Source: Sphingomonas sp.
GTDB lineage: Bacteria; Pseudomonadota; Alphaproteobacteria; Sphingomonadales; Sphingomonadaceae
Length of the DNA stretch: 53,976 nucleotides
Direction: 5' to 3'
NCBI RefSeq assembly: GCF_025353885.1
Contig: NZ_JANXNX010000110.1
Coordinates: 1-53,976 of the forward strand
Of the stretch, positions 7,537 to 17,794 are shown in pieces. The position numbers and the translations under genes are program-made. The notes beneath the pieces are model-generated. The model saw only the letters and a program-made list of their open reading frames with translations, was not told where the DNA came from and ran no database searches. Positions within the stretch are counted from its first letter, which is position 1; each line of letters starts with the position of its first letter.

Positions 7537-8643
7537 TCAGGAAAAACCTGTGTGTTGCCGGTTCCCGTCGCGTTCGATACTCATCAGAATTCCGATGCAC
7601 ATCAACACTGTCAGCATCGCCGTGCCGCCGAAACTGATTAGCGGCAACGGGATGCCGACGACCGGGGCCAGCCCCATGACCATCATCAAATTGATGGCGA
7701 CATAAAAGAAGATGGTCGTCGTCAGGCCCGCCGCCGCCAGTCGGCCAAAGCGCGTGGGTGCGCGGGCAGCGACCCGCAGGCCCCAGCGGCACAGTAGCAG
7801 GAAGCCGATAATGATCGCCACGCCGCCGACCAGCCCCCATTCCTCGGCCATCGTTGCGAAGACAAAGTCGGTGTGACCCTCAGGCAAATAGTCGAGATGG
7901 CTCTGGGTGCCGTTGAGATACCCCTTGCCAAAGACGCCGCCCGATCCGATCGCGATTTTCGATTGGGTGATGTGATAACCGGTGCCGAGCGGATTGCTTT
8001 CGGGATTCAAAAACACCAGTACCCGGTTGCGCTGGTAGTCGTGCATCTGCGACCAGACGATCGGTAGGATGAGGGCGAATGAACCGGCGGCTCCGGCAAA
8101 GAGGCGCAAGGGGATGCCCGCCAGGAACACCACGACGATGCCCCCGGCCGCGATCATCGTTGCGGTGCCGAGGTCGGGCTGGGTCAGCACCAGCAGGAAC
8201 GGCAACCCGATCATGACGGCGGGCGGCCAGAGCGCGTTGACGCCGCGGATCTCGCCAGCGGGAAGCAGGTCATAAAAGCGCGCGACCGCAAGCACGATGG
8301 TCAGCTTCATCAACTCGGACGGTTGCAGGCGGATGATGCCGAGATCAAGCCACCGGCGACTTCCGCCACCGACCGCGCCGAGCAGTTCGACCGCGACCAG
8401 CAGCAGCAGCACGCCGGCAAAGGCGGGAAACGCACCCGCCTTCCACAGGCTCTCCGGGATGCGGCTGAGGCCGAGGGCAAAGATCAGGAACACGACAAAG
8501 CGGATGCCCTGCGACATGGCCCATGGCTTCAGATGCCCGCCCGACGCCGAGTAAAGCACCACCAGGCCGAACCCGACCAGCGCGACGACCAGTGCAATGA
8601 TGGCCCAGTTGAAGGAGCGCAGCGAGGCGGGGATCAGGCTCAT
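7537..8643 (-). CDS. rodA: RodA, SEDS peptidoglycan glycosyltransferase
   Basis: About 368 residues with ten predicted membrane segments, matching RodA/MrdB. Family motifs include GGSRRWLDLGIIRLQPSE, the region PDLGTATMIAAGGIVVVF, NPLGTGYHITQSKIAIG.GG and LPEGHTDFVFATMAEEWG. It polymerises lipid II with its partner PBP2 (MrdA) in the elongasome. It is the last gene of the mreBCD-mrdA-rodA operon and overlaps the end of mrdA. The start is unsure: ATG 8643 (MSLIPASLRSFNW) has GGAG directly ahead, while ATG 8676 gives an 11-residue extension inside mrdA. I prefer 8643 from the usual family N-terminus. Confidence 0.93.
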   Translation of the reverse strand: MSLIPASLRSFNWAIIALVVALVGFGLVVLYSASGGHLKPWAMSQGIRFVVFLIFALGLSRIPESLWKAGAFPAFAGVLLLLVAVELLGAVGGGSRRWLDLGIIRLQPSELMKLTIVLAVARFYDLLPAGEIRGVNALWPPAVMIGLPFLLVLTQPDLGTATMIAAGGIVVVFLAGIPLRLFAGAAGSFALILPIVWSQMHDYQRNRVLVFLNPESNPLGTGYHITQSKIAIGSGGVFGKGYLNGTQSHLDYLPEGHTDFVFATMAEEWGLVGGVAIIIGFLLLCRWGLRVAARAPTRFGRLAAAGLTTTIFFYVAINLMMVMGLAPVVGIPLPLISFGGTAMLTVLMCIGILMSIERDGNRQHTGFS

Positions 8644-8653
8644 CTCCAGCGAC

Positions 8654-10615
8654 TCATTGCGCGGTGTCCTGTTCATTGTCGGTCGCGGTGGGCGCAGCCA
8701 CCTTGGGCAGGGCATAGCCCGCAGCCTTTTTGGCCATGCGCGTGGCGATGTCGCCGCCCCAGCCTTTTTCCTGTTCGACCAGCGTCGCCATCGCCTTTTC
8801 GGGGTCGAACAGATAGGTCATCGTGTCGCGCGCCACCGGTGCTGCCGCCGATGCGCCCCAGCCACCGTGTTCGATGATAACCGAGACGGCGTAACGCGGG
8901 TTTACGACCGGCGCGAAGCCGACGAACAAGGCGTGATCGCGGAATTTCCAGGGCAGGGCCGCGTTCGACAGCACCCCGCTGGCGCGTTCGGCCATCGTGA
9001 TCCGGCGGACCTGCGCGGTGCCGGTCTTGCCACCCATCTGGATGCCCTCGACCGGGAGTTTGGCGACCGACGCGGTGCCGAAACCAGAATTCACGACGTT
9101 GCCCATCGCCTTCTGCACAAAGGCGAGGTGTTCGGGCGTAATACCGAGCGAAGCGCCGGGGCCGCCGCGCCCCGTCAGGTGCGGGGAAACGGCGTTGCCG
9201 CTGGCGATCCGCGCCGCCATGACGGCAAGCTGCATCGGGCTGACCAACACATAGCCCTGGCCGATCGAGGTATTGACGGTGTCGAAGGTCGACCAGGGCT
9301 TTTTATAGCGCCGCATCAACCATTCGGGATCGGGAACGGTGCCATAACGCTGCGAGGGGACGGGCAGGGGATATTCGGCACCCAGACCCAGTTTGCGAAA
9401 CATTTTGGCGAGCGGAGCGATACCGGCCATCTTGCCGAAATGGTAATAATAAATGTCGCAACTTTGGATGATCGCACGTTCGAGCGAGATCGCGCCGTGT
9501 CCGCGGCGCTTGGAGCAGTGGAAAACCGCATTGCCGACGCGATAGGCTCCGGTACAGACGACGGTCGCATTGGGGTCAATCCCCGCCTCCAGCAGCGCGA
9601 GTGATGTAGAGGGCTTGGACGTCGAACCAGGTGGATACAGCCCTTGCAGCGCCTTGTTCACCAGCGGCAGATGGTCGTCGCTGGTCAGCGCGGCATATTC
9701 GGCGCGCCCGATGCCGTCGGAAAAGCTGTTGGGATCATAGGCGGGCATCGATGCCATCGCGAGGATACCCCCCGTCAGGGTATCGATGACGGTCACCGCG
9801 CCCGAATTCTCGCCGAGCCGACGCGCAGCATAGGCCTGGAGCCCGGCGTCGATGGTCAGGTGCAGTGTGTCGCCCGGGATGTCGGGGCGCGTCGCGAGGT
9901 CGCGGACCAGCTTGCCGCGCGCGGTTACCTCGGAACGCCGGGCTCCCGGCGCACCGCGCAGGCTGGGCTCGAGCATTTTCTCGATACCGTCCTTGCCGAT
10001 CTTGTAACCGGGTGTGAGGTAAAGAGGATCCTTGGTTTTCTTGTACGCCTCCGCCGACGCCGCGCCGACATAGCCGAGCAGGTGGCCGACCGCCGCGCCT
10101 TCGGGATAATAGCGCGCAAACCCTTGTGCTGGCACGACACCCGGCAAATCGGGCGCACGGATGCTGAGAGCTGCGTATTTCTCCCAGTCCAGATGTTCGG
10201 CGACCTGAACCGGCTGGAAGCCCGAGGCGCGGTCGATATCGCGCTCGATGCGGTCGCGGTCGTCGCTGGTCAGGCCGAGCAAATTGGTCAGCGTGTCGAG
10301 CGTCTTGTCCTGATCGACAAGCCGGTCGGGGATGATGTCGACGCGAAACACCGTGCGATTGAGCGCCAGCGGCTTGCCTGCCCGGTCGACGATCCAGCCC
10401 CGTCGCGGCGGTATGAGCGACAAGTTGACCCGGTTGCTTTCGGCCAGCAGCGCATAGCGTTCGTTCTCGAACACCGAGAGATAGGTCATGCGCGCTGCCA
10501 GCAACACGCCGACGCCCACCTGTGCGCCCCCGAGCACGAAACTGCGGCGGGTGAAGCTGAATTGCGCCTGCGCCTCCGACACGCTGCGCTTGCCAAGTAT
10601 CCAGTCGAACCTCAT
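8654..10615 (-). CDS. mrdA: Penicillin-binding protein 2 (transpeptidase)
   Basis: About 653 residues. There is a short cytoplasmic tail (MRFDWILGKRS), one membrane anchor (FVLGGAQVGVGVLLAARMTY, about residues 28-47), a pedestal domain, then the transpeptidase domain with the nucleophile motif in YPPGSTSKPS (SxxK), SCD in IIQSCDIYYYHFGK, and KTG in MGGKTGTAQV. PBP2 cross-links the peptidoglycan made by RodA during cell elongation. The start is fixed by an ATGA overlap with mreD at 10612-10615; the longer open frame upstream lies in mreD. The order mreC-mreD-mrdA-rodA is the normal alphaproteobacterial arrangement. Confidence 0.95.
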   Translation of the reverse strand: MRFDWILGKRSVSEAQAQFSFTRRSFVLGGAQVGVGVLLAARMTYLSVFENERYALLAESNRVNLSLIPPRRGWIVDRAGKPLALNRTVFRVDIIPDRLVDQDKTLDTLTNLLGLTSDDRDRIERDIDRASGFQPVQVAEHLDWEKYAALSIRAPDLPGVVPAQGFARYYPEGAAVGHLLGYVGAASAEAYKKTKDPLYLTPGYKIGKDGIEKMLEPSLRGAPGARRSEVTARGKLVRDLATRPDIPGDTLHLTIDAGLQAYAARRLGENSGAVTVIDTLTGGILAMASMPAYDPNSFSDGIGRAEYAALTSDDHLPLVNKALQGLYPPGSTSKPSTSLALLEAGIDPNATVVCTGAYRVGNAVFHCSKRRGHGAISLERAIIQSCDIYYYHFGKMAGIAPLAKMFRKLGLGAEYPLPVPSQRYGTVPDPEWLMRRYKKPWSTFDTVNTSIGQGYVLVSPMQLAVMAARIASGNAVSPHLTGRGGPGASLGITPEHLAFVQKAMGNVVNSGFGTASVAKLPVEGIQMGGKTGTAQVRRITMAERASGVLSNAALPWKFRDHALFVGFAPVVNPRYAVSVIIEHGGWGASAAAPVARDTMTYLFDPEKAMATLVEQEKGWGGDIATRMAKKAAGYALPKVAAPTATDNEQDTAQ

Positions 10616-11130
10616 CGCGCGAGCCTGAAGCGATCGAGCGTAGCGCATAGTCTTGCAACGATGGGAAACAGCAGGACCGACACGAGTATCTGGGGGAGCA
10701 GCAACAGCACCGGCATTGCCCCGCCGGTGATATGCGCGATGCCCAGCGCCAGCACCAGCTCGCCCGCGATGGCCAGCGCGGCAATGCCCCAGTCCTGCCA
10801 ATGGTCACGCCAGACGAGGCGGCTGTCGATCACGTCGATGACCAGAAAGGCAATCGTCCACAGCGCCATCGCGGACCCCAATGGCTGGCCGCTGAAGATG
10901 TCGTCGAACAGGCCCAGCGGCAGCGCCACCCAGACCGGCCACAAGTCGTCGCGCAACAGCCGCCAGCCGAGCAGCACCATGAACCCGAACGGCGGCAGGA
11001 TCGGTGCCGTCCAGATTTCGGGCAGCAGCGGGGTGAGCGAAGCGATCATAACCGACAGGATCGGAACGATTTGCCGTTCGACCGCACCGGGCGGGGGCCC
11101 GAACGACGAACGGCGACGCAGCGCAATCAT
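10612..11130 (-). CDS. mreD: Rod shape-determining protein MreD
   Basis: 172 residues, hydrophobic, with five or six membrane segments (for example PPFGFMVLLGWRLL, MALWTIAFLVIDVID, MPVLLLLPQILVSVLLFPIV). It contains the family feature LPLGLFDDIFSGQPLGSAM in the middle. MreD is a small inner-membrane part of the elongasome that links MreC to RodA/PBP2. Sequence conservation in the family is low; the call rests on topology, this motif and the position. It overlaps mreC by four bases and mrdA by four bases (ATGA), so translation is probably coupled. Confidence 0.9.
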   Translation of the reverse strand: MIALRRRSSFGPPPGAVERQIVPILSVMIASLTPLLPEIWTAPILPPFGFMVLLGWRLLRDDLWPVWVALPLGLFDDIFSGQPLGSAMALWTIAFLVIDVIDSRLVWRDHWQDWGIAALAIAGELVLALGIAHITGGAMPVLLLLPQILVSVLLFPIVARLCATLDRFRLAR

Positions 11131-12008
11131 GGGTTTCCCGTCGGGACGGGGGCCAGATCGGGCACCGGCGGAACGAACGAAGGCTCAACGGTGGCGAAGT
11201 CGAGACGGCGGGGGTCGGCCAGCGGTCGAGCAATCACGAGCTCACGATTGCGGATACGCGCGACCGCGACCGGGACATCGGGCGGATAGATGCCGCCGGT
11301 TCCCGACGTCATGAAAATGTCGCCAGGCCTGAAGGGGTTGCCTGCAGCTTCAAGCGCGCGAATGTCGAGTCCCCCATCGCCGCGCCCCGTGGCGAGCGCG
11401 GGCATGCCGTCGGACAGGCGACGCACTGGCACGACGTTGCCACCATCGGTAATCAGCAGAACGCGCGCGGTAATCCGGCCGACGGTGACAATGCGCCCGA
11501 CCAGCCCCTCCGACGTGCGGACCGGCTCGCCATTCTCCACCCCGTGCGCGGTCCCGGCGGAGAGGGTGGCATAGCGGCGGCTGCTGGCCCCGGTCGAGGC
11601 GATCAGGCGGGCAGCAACGATCGTGCTCCGTTCGCGCTCGACCAGTTTTAAAAGGCGCTTCAGCCGAGCGTTCTCGTGCGCCACGGCCTGTGCCTCAATC
11701 AATTTGGCGTGGGTGCGGCGCAGTTCACCCTCCATCGCGCGGTTTTTCGATCCCGCTTCGATATAGGCCGCGATCCCCCCGAGGCCCGCGCTCGCTACCT
11801 CTACCATATTGCGTCCGGCAACCGACACCGGCGAAGTCAGGTCGGCAAAGAAGGACTGTATCCCGGCGTGACCCTCAGGGTCGAAACGCGCGGTGAGGGC
11901 GAAAATCAGCCCCAGAACGACACCGATCACGGCGATCACATAGCCGGCGAACAGGCCATATTGCGCGCGACGGGAAAATCCGGGGCGCCGGGAGGAGGGC
12001 GGCGCCAT
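11127..12008 (-). CDS. mreC: Rod shape-determining protein MreC
   Basis: 293 residues: a short cytoplasmic N-terminus (MAPPSSRRPGFSRRAQ), one membrane segment (YGLFAGYVIAVIGVVLGLIF), a coiled coil around residues 65-110 (RRTHAKLIEAQAVAHENARL), then the beta-rich periplasmic domain with GVENGEPVRTSEGLVGRIV and NVVPVRRLSDGMPALATGRG. MreC forms periplasmic filaments and activates PBP2/RodA. The C-terminus ends in a Pro-rich tail (FVPPVPDLAPVPTGNP). It follows mreB by 17 bases in the same operon. Confidence 0.95.
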   Translation of the reverse strand: MAPPSSRRPGFSRRAQYGLFAGYVIAVIGVVLGLIFALTARFDPEGHAGIQSFFADLTSPVSVAGRNMVEVASAGLGGIAAYIEAGSKNRAMEGELRRTHAKLIEAQAVAHENARLKRLLKLVERERSTIVAARLIASTGASSRRYATLSAGTAHGVENGEPVRTSEGLVGRIVTVGRITARVLLITDGGNVVPVRRLSDGMPALATGRGDGGLDIRALEAAGNPFRPGDIFMTSGTGGIYPPDVPVAVARIRNRELVIARPLADPRRLDFATVEPSFVPPVPDLAPVPTGNP

Positions 12009-12025
12009 ATCGGGTCAGCCGTCCG

Positions 12026-13156
<1,131 letters not shown>

Positions 13157-13170
13157 CTAGAGCACCATCC

Positions 13171-14892
13171 ATGTCAATACGGCGGCTACCACCAACACTC
13201 GTCAATCGCATCGCGGCGGGCGAAGTGGTCGAACGACCCGCCAGTGCGCTGAAGGAGCTCGTCGAAAACGCCATCGACGCGGGGGCCAAGCGAATCGCCG
13301 TGCGACTGACGGCAGGGGGCATCGACGGGATCGAGGTTATCGACGACGGCTGCGGTATGATCGCCAGTGAAATCGAACTGGCGCTGGAACGGCACGCCAC
13401 GTCGAAACTGCCCGATGACGCCATCGAACTGGTCGCCACCCTGGGGTTTCGCGGCGAAGCGCTGCCTTCGATCGCGAGTGTCGCTTGCCTCACGATCGAG
13501 AGCCGGACCGCCAGCGGAGAAGGGTGGTCGCGCACCGTCGACAACGGCGAAATGACCGGCCGTGGCCCCGCCGCTCTGCCCCCGGGAACGCGCGTGATCA
13601 TCTCAGGACTGTTCGACAACATCCCGGCACGCCGAAAATTCCTGCGATCGGCGCGCAGCGAATACGCCGCCTGCATCGACATCATGAAGAGGCTGGCGAT
13701 GGCGCGTCCCGATATTGCCTTTTCGGTCGAACATGACAGCCGCCGCACGATGACTGTGCAGGGCGAAGGGCAGGGCGCACGCGTCGCGGCGCTGACCGAC
13801 CGTGCCTTGATTGAGAATAGCGTTGTTATCGACCTGACCCGCGACGGCATCCGGCTGGGCGGCATTGCCGGGTTGCCAACGTTCAACCGCGGGGTCGCTG
13901 ATCACCAGTTCCTGTTCGTCAACGGGCGTCCGGTGAAGGACCGCGTCCTGATCGGCGCTGTCCGTGGTGCCTATGCCGACATGCTTGCCCGCGACCGTCA
14001 CGCGGTGGTGGCGTTGTTCCTTGACGTGCCCCCAGGCGAAGTCGATGTAAATGTACACCCGGCCAAGACCGAAGTCCGGTTTCGCGATCCCGGGCTGGTT
14101 CGGGGACTGATCGTGGGCGGACTACGCGCCGCACTCGATGGCGCGGGGCATCGCAGCCAGCCACGCCCTTCGGCAGCAGCGCTGGGCGCCTGGACCAGCC
14201 AGCCATCGCAGCCGCCAGCACAACATTCGGTGTGGGAGCGCGCCACCAGCTTCGCCCCGCCCCCGATGGCCCGGGCCGAAATTGCCGCAGTTCCGATCCC
14301 AGAGGCTTTATCGTTCCCAATGGGCGTGGCGCGGGGCCAGGTCGCGGCAACTTATATCGTCGCGGAAGCCGAGGATGGGCTGGTGATCGTGGACCAACAC
14401 GCCGCGCATGAACGGCTCGTGCTGGAACGGATGCGCAAGGCGACGGCGAACGGCGGCGTGGCGATGCAGCCGCTGTTGCTGCCCGAAGTGGTCGAGCTGG
14501 AGGAAACGGCGTGCGACCGGCTGGAGGGGCGCGCGGCCGAACTGGCGGAATTCGGCCTTGATCTGGAACGGTTCGGCCCCGGCGCGATGCTGGTGCGCGG
14601 GGTGCCGGCGATGCTGGGGCAGGCCGACGTCCGGGGACTTGTCACCGACCTTGCCGACGAACTGGCGGCTTTCGGGGAGGCGCTGTCGCTGAAGGAACGC
14701 ATCGATGCGGTCGCGGGCACGATGGCGTGTCACGGGTCGGTCCGAGCCGGGCGCATATTGTCGGTCGCGGAAATGAACGCCCTGTTGCGTGAAATGGAAG
14801 TGACGCCACATTCGGGCCAGTGCAACCATGGCCGCCCGACCTGGGTAAAGCTGGCGCACCGCGACATCGAAAAGTTATTTGGGAGACGTTGA
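13171..14892 (+). CDS. mutL: DNA mismatch repair protein MutL
   Basis: 573 residues. The N-terminal GHKL ATPase has IAAGEVVERPASALKELVEN, IDDGCGM, RHATSK and TLGFRGEALPSIASV; the linker is Pro-rich (about 340-390); the C-terminal dimerisation domain carries DQHAAHERLVLE, which fits the DQHA-x2-E-x4-E metal-binding signature of MutL proteins with endonuclease activity, plus ACHGSVRAG and NHGRPT. MutL couples MutS mismatch recognition to strand incision in species without MutH. The open frame extends upstream, but ATG 13171 (MSIRRLPPTLVNRIAAG) is the family start. It ends in TGATG with the next gene. Confidence 0.96.
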   Translation: MSIRRLPPTLVNRIAAGEVVERPASALKELVENAIDAGAKRIAVRLTAGGIDGIEVIDDGCGMIASEIELALERHATSKLPDDAIELVATLGFRGEALPSIASVACLTIESRTASGEGWSRTVDNGEMTGRGPAALPPGTRVIISGLFDNIPARRKFLRSARSEYAACIDIMKRLAMARPDIAFSVEHDSRRTMTVQGEGQGARVAALTDRALIENSVVIDLTRDGIRLGGIAGLPTFNRGVADHQFLFVNGRPVKDRVLIGAVRGAYADMLARDRHAVVALFLDVPPGEVDVNVHPAKTEVRFRDPGLVRGLIVGGLRAALDGAGHRSQPRPSAAALGAWTSQPSQPPAQHSVWERATSFAPPPMARAEIAAVPIPEALSFPMGVARGQVAATYIVAEAEDGLVIVDQHAAHERLVLERMRKATANGGVAMQPLLLPEVVELEETACDRLEGRAAELAEFGLDLERFGPGAMLVRGVPAMLGQADVRGLVTDLADELAAFGEALSLKERIDAVAGTMACHGSVRAGRILSVAEMNALLREMEVTPHSGQCNHGRPTWVKLAHRDIEKLFGRR

Positions 14893-15431
14893 TGAAAATA
14901 ATCGCGGTATCACGCCAGCAACAGCACCGAGTGACCAAAGATGTCGTGGCGTCGATCCAGCTGGTGGCAGGCCACGGCGTCGAGGGTGACGCCCATTTCG
15001 GGGAGAAGGTCAAACACGGTTATGCCGTCAAGAAGGATCCGACCCGGCCCAATTTGCGACAGGTCCACCTGATGCCCGCCGAATTGTTCGATGAACTCTC
15101 GGAAAAGGGATTCAGGGTCACGGCGGGCGTGATGGGCGAAAATGTCACGACCAGCGCGATTGACCTGTTGGCGCTGCCGACGGGCACTCGGCTGCACCTG
15201 GGCGACCAGGCGGTGGTCGAACTGACCGGCCTGCGCGACCCATGCGTGCTGCTCGATCGGTTGATGCCGGGCCTGATGAAGGCGGTGCTGACCCGCGATA
15301 CCGAGGGCAGGCTGGTCCGCAAAGCGGGCGTGATGGCCATCGTCATCGAAGGCGGCGAGGTCAGGGCCGACGATACGATCACCGTCGCGCTGCCCGCCGG
15401 TCCCCATGTCGCGCTCGAGCCGGTCGATTGA
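14892..15431 (+). CDS. MOSC domain protein
   Basis: 179 residues matching the MOSC domain (MocO sulfurase C-terminal): GHGVEGDAHFGEKV, RQVHLMPAELFDEL, GVMGENVTTSAIDLLALP and the Cys of GLRDPCVLLDRLMPGL. MOSC proteins carry sulfur or bind molybdenum cofactor; small stand-alone ones have been linked to detoxification or cofactor handling, but the substrate of this one is unknown. The start codon overlaps the mutL stop (TGATG at 14890-14894) and GGGAGA lies ahead, so it is translated with mutL. Confidence 0.88.
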   Translation: MKIIAVSRQQQHRVTKDVVASIQLVAGHGVEGDAHFGEKVKHGYAVKKDPTRPNLRQVHLMPAELFDELSEKGFRVTAGVMGENVTTSAIDLLALPTGTRLHLGDQAVVELTGLRDPCVLLDRLMPGLMKAVLTRDTEGRLVRKAGVMAIVIEGGEVRADDTITVALPAGPHVALEPVD

Positions 15432-15955
15432 CCGCGCCCATCATCGTCACCGCGCTGTTCGGTGCCGGTGATTTTGCGATCCTAGACGCATTGCGGCGCG
15501 CGCATTTTCCACCCGAACGCAACGTCCTGCGCGCGCATTTGACAATGTTCCATCACCTGCCGCCGTCGGTTGTCGGCGAGGTGAGCGGACTGTTGCAGGA
15601 CGAAGCGCGGGGCAATGATCCGCGGGCCCGGCTGGCCAGCCTGATCAACCTGGGCGGCGGGGTCGCATTCAGACTGGAGAGCCCCGAACTGGAGGACATT
15701 CGTGCGCGTATCGCCGACCGGTTCGCGTCGATGCTGATGCCGCAGGATCGCAATCCATGGCGGCCGCACGTGACCGTGCAGAACAAGGTCAAGCCGCCCG
15801 AGGCACGGGCGTTGCTGGACGCGCTGTCGGTCGACTTTCGCCCGCGCGCACTCGAACTGGCGGGTCTCGCCGCGTTTTACTATCGGGGCGGGCCGTGGGA
15901 GCCGATTGCGGCCTATGCATTTGGGACGGGGCGGAAGATCATGGCTCCGGCCTGA
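15428..15955 (+). CDS. 2'-5' RNA ligase / cyclic phosphodiesterase family (2H) protein
   Basis: About 175 residues with the two HxT motifs of the 2H phosphoesterase superfamily: HLTMFHHLP near residue 37 and HVTVQNKV near residue 115, arranged as in the 2'-5' RNA ligase family. The biological substrate is unknown; relatives act on 2',3'-cyclic nucleotides or RNA ends. There is no ATG or GTG at a sensible place; the best start is TTG at 15428, which overlaps the stop of the MOSC gene and gives LTAPIIVTALFGAGDFAILD. It converges on leuA, 29 bases away. Confidence 0.8.
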   Translation: MTAPIIVTALFGAGDFAILDALRRAHFPPERNVLRAHLTMFHHLPPSVVGEVSGLLQDEARGNDPRARLASLINLGGGVAFRLESPELEDIRARIADRFASMLMPQDRNPWRPHVTVQNKVKPPEARALLDALSVDFRPRALELAGLAAFYYRGGPWEPIAAYAFGTGRKIMAPA

Positions 15956-15984
15956 AAGATGCGCTCGACTTGCGCGCCGTATCA

Positions 15985-17661
15985 TCAAACGCCATTTGCC
16001 GCCCCCAGTACCGCGCGAACGCTGGCCGTTGCGACATCGGCGTCGATCCCAACCCCGAACACGGTCTTGCCCGCCGCCGTCCGACATTCGACATAGGCCG
16101 CCGCCTGCGCGTCGCTGCCACCACTCAGCGCGTGTTCGCTGAAATCTACGACGTCCAGTTCGATGCCGCATTCGTCCTTCAACGCCGCGATGACGCTTGA
16201 GATCAGGCCGTTGCCACGTCCGCTGACCGATCGTTCGATCCCGTCGACGGTAATGCTGCCGACGAAAATGCGGTCGCCGTTGCCCGCGCGTGTCTCCTCA
16301 TAGTCACCGAGGGTGAAGCGTTGCTGCCCGGTCAGGTGATATGCCGTCTGAAACGCGGCCCAAATGTCGGCAGCGTGCAATTCGCGGCTGTTTTCGTCGG
16401 CCAGCGCCTGCACATGACGGCTGAGGTCACCCTGCATCCGCTTGGGCAGTTTCAGTCCCTTGTCCTGCTCCAGCACCCACGCGACACCGCCCTTGCCAGA
16501 CTGCGAATTAACGCGGATTACGGCCTCGTAGCTGCGACCCAGGTCGGCCGGGTCGATCGGTAAATAAGGCACTTCCCAATATTGGTCGTTGCGCTGTTCC
16601 TGCGCTACAAAACCCTTTTTGATGGCGTCCTGATGACTGCCGGAAAAGGCGGTGAACACCAGGTCGCCGACATAAGGCTGCCGCGGGTGAGTCGCGATGC
16701 CGGTGCAATATTCGACAGTTTTCACAACGCTGTCGATGTTAGAGAAGTCCAATCCGGGATCGATCCCTTGCGTATAAAGGTTCAGTGCAACGGTCACCAG
16801 ATCGACGTTGCCGGTGCGCTCGCCATTGCCCAGCAAGCATCCCTCGACGCGGTCCGCGCCCGCCATGAGGCCCAGTTCGGTCGCGGCAACGCCCGTCCCG
16901 CGATCATTGTGGGCATGCAGGCTGATGACGACCGAGTCGCGTTTGGAAATGTTGCGACCGAACCATTCGATCTGATCGGCATAGATGTTCGGCGTCGCGC
17001 ACTCGACGGTCGCGGGCAGGTTGAAGATGATCGGCTTTTCAGATGTCGGGCGCAGGATGTCCATCACCGCTTCGCAAACTTCGAGGCTGAAATCGAGTTC
17101 GGCGGTCGAGAAGGTTTCAGGGCTGTACTCGAAGCTCCAGTCGGTATCGGGCCGTTTGGCGGCTTCGTCACGGACGATCATCGCGCCTTCGATGGCGATC
17201 TGCTTGATCTGCTGGCGATCCATGCCGAACACGATCTTGCGCCACGCGGGCGACACGGCGTTGTAGAAGTGGACTATGGCGCGCGGGCTGCCCTCGAGCG
17301 CATCGAAACTGGTCTCGATCAGGTCGCGGCGCGATTGGGTCAGTATTTGGATGGTTACGTCGTCGGGAATTTCTCCGCTCCGGACCAATCCGCTGATGAA
17401 GTCGAACTCGGTCGCGCCCGCGCTGGGGAAACCGACCTCGATCTCCTTGACGCCAAGCCGCACCAGCATGTCGAAAAAGCGTTGCTTTTTTTCGCTGTCC
17501 ATCGGGTCGATCAGCGCCTGATTGCCATCGCGCATGTCAGTGGACAACCAACGCGGCGCGCGCGTGATCGTTTTCGACGGCCACTGGCGGTCTGGTAAGT
17601 CGATCTGGGGAAACGGACGGTATTTTACAGAAGGGTCGCGCAGCATCTTGGGGTCTCGCAT
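15985..17661 (-). CDS. leuA: 2-isopropylmalate synthase (type 2 LeuA)
   Basis: About 558 residues, first step of leucine synthesis: acetyl-CoA plus 2-oxoisovalerate gives 2-isopropylmalate. The TIM-barrel domain has WLSTDMRDGNQALIDPM, VGFPSAGATEFDF, the metal-site HAHNDRGTGVAATELGLMAG and GNGERTGNVDLV; the C-terminal regulatory LeuA domain (about 430-558) binds leucine for feedback control. The N-terminus (YRPFPQIDLPDRQWPS) is that of the type-2 group found in actinobacteria, fungi and some proteobacteria. Starts at GTG 17664, ATG 17661 and ATG 17646 are possible. A leader region with a Leu-codon peptide and hairpins lies in front. Confidence 0.95.
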   Translation of the reverse strand: MRDPKMLRDPSVKYRPFPQIDLPDRQWPSKTITRAPRWLSTDMRDGNQALIDPMDSEKKQRFFDMLVRLGVKEIEVGFPSAGATEFDFISGLVRSGEIPDDVTIQILTQSRRDLIETSFDALEGSPRAIVHFYNAVSPAWRKIVFGMDRQQIKQIAIEGAMIVRDEAAKRPDTDWSFEYSPETFSTAELDFSLEVCEAVMDILRPTSEKPIIFNLPATVECATPNIYADQIEWFGRNISKRDSVVISLHAHNDRGTGVAATELGLMAGADRVEGCLLGNGERTGNVDLVTVALNLYTQGIDPGLDFSNIDSVVKTVEYCTGIATHPRQPYVGDLVFTAFSGSHQDAIKKGFVAQEQRNDQYWEVPYLPIDPADLGRSYEAVIRVNSQSGKGGVAWVLEQDKGLKLPKRMQGDLSRHVQALADENSRELHAADIWAAFQTAYHLTGQQRFTLGDYEETRAGNGDRIFVGSITVDGIERSVSGRGNGLISSVIAALKDECGIELDVVDFSEHALSGGSDAQAAAYVECRTAAGKTVFGVGIDADVATASVRAVLGAANGV

Positions 17662-17684
17662 CACTTCGAGTTTCGGGGGGTGGT

Positions 17685-17736
17685 GCCCTTAAGCTGCGAT
17701 GTGCGAAGGCCGCACGGACGTATCGCGCCTAAGGGC
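17685..17736 (-). promoter_or_regulatory. Stem-loop in the leuA leader
   Basis: On the minus strand, GCCCTTA (17736-17730) pairs perfectly with TAAGGGC (17691-17685), and inside it GTGCG-GCCTT-CGCAC forms a second hairpin (17715-17701). The outer stem includes the stop codon of a short Leu-containing reading frame and ends about 20 bases before the leuA start. This layout resembles an attenuator, but no U-run follows the stem, so a translational or Rho-linked mechanism would be needed. Inference only. Confidence 0.5.
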
Positions 17737-17773
17737 GGATAAGTCGAAAGAGCAGGGCGCGAGACGCTGTCAT
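17729..17773 (-). CDS. Possible leuA leader peptide (14 aa)
   Basis: A 14-codon frame reads MTASRALLFRLIRP and stops with TAG. Leu codons CTG, CTC and CTT plus one Ile codon fall in its second half, just before the paired region in front of leuA. This is how leader peptides of proteobacterial leu and ilv attenuators are built: ribosome stalling at Leu codons changes the fold of the RNA. Against it: no clear ribosome site precedes the ATG, and the ATG lies in a hairpin (17763-17794). An in-frame GTG at 17800 is an alternative start. The call is an inference from position and codon content. Confidence 0.5.
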   Translation of the reverse strand: MTASRALLFRLIRP

Positions 17774-17794
17774 CGGCAACACCGATAGCGCGTC
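17763..17794 (-). terminator. Hairpin downstream of yceI / in leuA leader
   Basis: The arms GACGC/GCGTC and, inside them, ATCGG/CCGAT enclose a five-base loop, 27 bases after the yceI stop. No U-run follows. It may end yceI transcripts inefficiently, or be the first arm of the leuA leader. Confidence 0.35.

Noticed and set aside
9644-11314. Long plus-strand frame (556 codons) opposite mrdA, mreD and part of mreC
   Set aside because: It is antisense to three well-conserved genes; GC-rich codon use keeps the opposite strand open. No family motif.
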